From: Pseudobutyrivibrio sp. UBA3626
GTDB lineage: Bacteria > Bacillota > Clostridia > Lachnospirales > Lachnospiraceae
Reading direction: 5' to 3'
Assembly: GCA_002373675.1 (NCBI GenBank)
Contig: DFLF01000008.1
Coordinates: 344,287-408,286, forward strand
Length of the DNA stretch: 64,000 bases
Every line of letters begins with the position of its first letter. Position 1 is the stretch's first letter. The notes under the pieces are model-generated. The model searched no databases. It was not told the origin of the DNA and saw only the letters and a list, made by a program, of their open reading frames with translations. Below, one piece after another: positions 62,144 through 64,000 of the stretch. The position numbers were made by a program, and so were the translations under genes.

Positions 62144-64000
62144 CTAGTACTTGCGATAATACTTCTCAGCAGGTACAAAGTAGTGATCTTCCAAATCTTC
62201 CTTACAAATCATAGCCGCTTCATCACTAGTTCCAATAATCTTACCTGCTCTCTTAAGCTCATATGGAATCATCTTCTTGAACTTATCTTCTGCAACAACC
62301 ATATTAGATGCATCCGGAAGTACACGATGTAAATGAATTGCATCGAATTCACACTTAGTTGTACATACACCACATCCGATACACTTGTTAGTATCAACAA
62401 CGTTACGTCCACACTTAAGACAACGAGCTGTCTCAGTCTTAACCTGTTCTTCCGTAAGTGTCAAGTGATTCTCTTCAAATGACTTAGAATCAAGAGATGT
62501 ATCAACTCCATTATCCTGTCTCATTGCATTATCATAGCCTTCTACAAGAATATCATCCTTATTAAGCTCGATAAATTCATTTCTATTACGTCCAATTGTC
62601 ATATGACCATTATGAACATATCTATGAAGTGACTCTGAAGCAAACTGTCCAGCTGCAATAGCATCAATTGCAAACTTAGGACCAGTCATTACATCACCAC
62701 CGATGAATAAGTCAGGTGCACCCTTAACCTGATATGTCAATCCATCTGCCATTAATGCAGGACCCTGGAATTCAACATCCTTCTCATCCTTAAGCAAGTC
62801 GCCCCATACAGAAGCCTGACCTACAGCAAAGATTACACGCTCACAATCGATTGTGATTGTATCATTCTCATCATATTTTGGAGAGAATTTCTTTCTTCCA
62901 TCAACTTCTTCAAATACTGACAAGCATTTCTTGAATACAATTCCTTTAACCTTGCCACCTTCAACGAGAACTTCTTTAGGTCCCCATCCGCACTTAATTG
63001 TTACACCATCTTCACCAGCTTCTCTTACTTCTTCATCAGATGCAGGCATCTCTGCTTCTGACTCTAAGCAAAGCTGTGTAACTTCTGAAGCGCCATTTCT
63101 TGCAGATACTCTTGAAGCATCAATAGCAACGTTACCACCACCAACAACAACTACTTTGCCGTCAAATGGTTTACCACCACAGTTAGCTTCATGTAGATAA
63201 TCAATTGCTGTAAATGTCTCTTCAGCATCATCACCTGGAACGCCAGGACGACGACCTGTTGAACAACCAATAGCAATGTAAAATGCTTTATAACCTTGCT
63301 CTCTTAATTCATTAAGGGATACGTCTTTACCAACTTCTACGCCAGTCTTAACTTCAACTCCCATTTCCTTCATAACATCAATCTCAGCCTTGATTACATC
63401 TTTGCCAAGTTTATATGAAGGAATACCATATCTAAGCATACCACCTGCTTCTTCATTCTTCTCGAATACAGTTGGCTTATAACCTCTCTCTGCAAGATAA
63501 AATGCACATGACATACCGGCAGGACCACCACCGATAATAGCAATCTTGTCATCCCAACCATCAAGAGTTGATGATGCAACAATCTTCTTAGGTATATATC
63601 TTGTAGAAGCCTTCAAGTCTCTTTCTGCGAGGAACTTCTTAACAGCATCAATTGATACAGCCTTGTCGATTGTTCCTCTTGTACAAGCTTCTTCACATCT
63701 CTTGTTACAGATACGACCACATACAGCCGGGAATGGATTCTTCTTCTTGATTAAAGCAAGAGCCTTATCATATTCGCCACGTCTTGCCATATCAAGATAT
63801 CCTTGAACCGCAATATGAGCAGGACAAGCTGTCTTACATGGAGCTGTACCTGTGTCATAGCAGTTGATTCTGTTAGTGTCACGGTAGTTATCGTTCCACT
63901 CGTCTGTTGTCCACTTGCGCTCTGTAGGAAGTACCTGCTTTGGATATGTAACCTGCTTACCATCAGCTGTGCAAAGCTTCTGACCAAGCTTAACAGCACC
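62144..64000 (-). CDS. GltD-like FAD/NAD(P)-binding oxidoreductase with iron-sulfur sites (5' end outside the window)
   Basis: The frame is open to the window edge. An internal ATG at 63790 is not the start, because conserved Cys residues (CKTACPAHIAVQGYLDMARR and INCYDTG) lie upstream of it. After the N-terminal iron-sulfur region (CGRICNKRCEEACTRG) come an FAD-binding GGGPAGMSCAFYLAERG, an NADPH-binding VVGGGNVAIDASRV and a C-terminal ferredoxin-like site CIGCGVCTTKCEFDAI. The family includes the glutamate synthase small subunit and related NADPH oxidoreductases; the real partner cannot be told here. No gltB is visible. It precedes hypA. Confidence 0.88.
   Translation of the reverse strand, partial: GAVKLGQKLCTADGKQVTYPKQVLPTERKWTTDEWNDNYRDTNRINCYDTGTAPCKTACPAHIAVQGYLDMARRGEYDKALALIKKKNPFPAVCGRICNKRCEEACTRGTIDKAVSIDAVKKFLAERDLKASTRYIPKKIVASSTLDGWDDKIAIIGGGPAGMSCAFYLAERGYKPTVFEKNEEAGGMLRYGIPSYKLGKDVIKAEIDVMKEMGVEVKTGVEVGKDVSLNELREQGYKAFYIAIGCSTGRRPGVPGDDAEETFTAIDYLHEANCGGKPFDGKVVVVGGGNVAIDASRVSARNGASEVTQLCLESEAEMPASDEEVREAGEDGVTIKCGWGPKEVLVEGGKVKGIVFKKCLSVFEEVDGRKKFSPKYDENDTITIDCERVIFAVGQASVWGDLLKDEKDVEFQGPALMADGLTYQVKGAPDLFIGGDVMTGPKFAIDAIAAGQFASESLHRYVHNGHMTIGRNRNEFIELNKDDILVEGYDNAMRQDNGVDTSLDSKSFEENHLTLTEEQVKTETARCLKCGRNVVDTNKCIGCGVCTTKCEFDAIHLHRVLPDASNMVVAEDKFKKMIPYELKRAGKIIGTSDEAAMICKEDLEDHYFVPAEKYYRKY

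Noticed and set aside
63580..63790. ATG at 63790 as the start of the GltD-like protein
   Set aside because: The frame continues without a stop to the window edge and includes conserved Cys residues, so the gene is cut by the window rather than starting there.

Overview
The window looks like chromosomal DNA of a low-GC, Gram-positive Clostridia, most likely a Lachnospiraceae member of the Butyrivibrio/Pseudobutyrivibrio/Agathobacter type. This rests on several things seen together: AT-rich intergenic DNA, strong AGGAGG-type ribosome binding sites, canonical TTGACA/TATAAT promoters, the secG-rnr-smpB-ssrA block, the ispF-cysE-cysS-mrnC-rlmB-sigma block, a motile/chemotactic and c-di-GMP-rich gene set, and a short MetH without the reactivation domain. 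The genus is inference. Nearly every gene is on the minus strand; the exceptions are an XRE regulator, a PHP-type histidinol phosphatase and tRNA-Met.

Layout, in window coordinates. 0-5.2 kb: end of a histidine operon (hisH, hisF) preceded by a large acidic membrane protein, then CheV and a lipoprotein. 5.3-13.4 kb: a run starting at a promoter in front of phosphatidylserine decarboxylase and continuing through a small unknown protein, a LacI-sensor/GGDEF fusion, a coiled-coil membrane protein and a two-component system; behind it are CDP-diacylglycerol-serine phosphatidyltransferase and a flippase-like membrane protein. 13.5-18.9 kb: a chemoreceptor, tmRNA, SmpB, RNase R and SecG. 19-24.5 kb: glutamate dehydrogenase, PurB, a HAD phosphatase, a CPBP protease and a heavy-metal-binding protein. 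24.5-28.6 kb: a GC-richer sugar ABC transporter (binding protein, ATPase, permease) led by two tightly coupled micro-ORFs. 28.8-34.9 kb: an AT-rich accessory stretch with a secreted subtilase carrying InlB-type repeats, two exported/membrane proteins of unknown function and a divergent XRE regulator with palindromic operators. 34.9-42.5 kb: the lower-glycolysis cluster gap-pgk-tpiA-capA-gpmI followed by purC. 42.7-51.8 kb: histidinol phosphatase, two EAL phosphodiesterase-type proteins, a SigH-like sigma factor and the cysE-cysS block. 51.9-64 kb: tRNA-Met, MetH, PurL, a nuclease-helicase fusion, MetF, HypA and the 3' part of a GltD-like flavoprotein that runs off the window.

Functional links: MetH and MetF form the methionine/one-carbon pair; PurB, PurC and PurL are scattered purine genes; the phosphatidylserine enzymes make phosphatidylethanolamine; at least three proteins make or break c-di-GMP.

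No CRISPR array, prophage, transposase or complete insertion sequence was seen. The most unusual non-coding signals are: (i) two oppositely oriented, about 145-bp elements at 35820-36131 that share a conserved core and fold into the same branched shape with compensatory changes, while their long outer stems differ in sequence but stay paired; (ii) REP-like palindromes with the core GACAAAAGGACCGTCCCC at three loci, one of them placed exactly between two converging stop codons; (iii) a chain of two unannotated micro-ORFs, each joined by a 4-bp ATGA overlap, leading into the sugar-binding protein gene.
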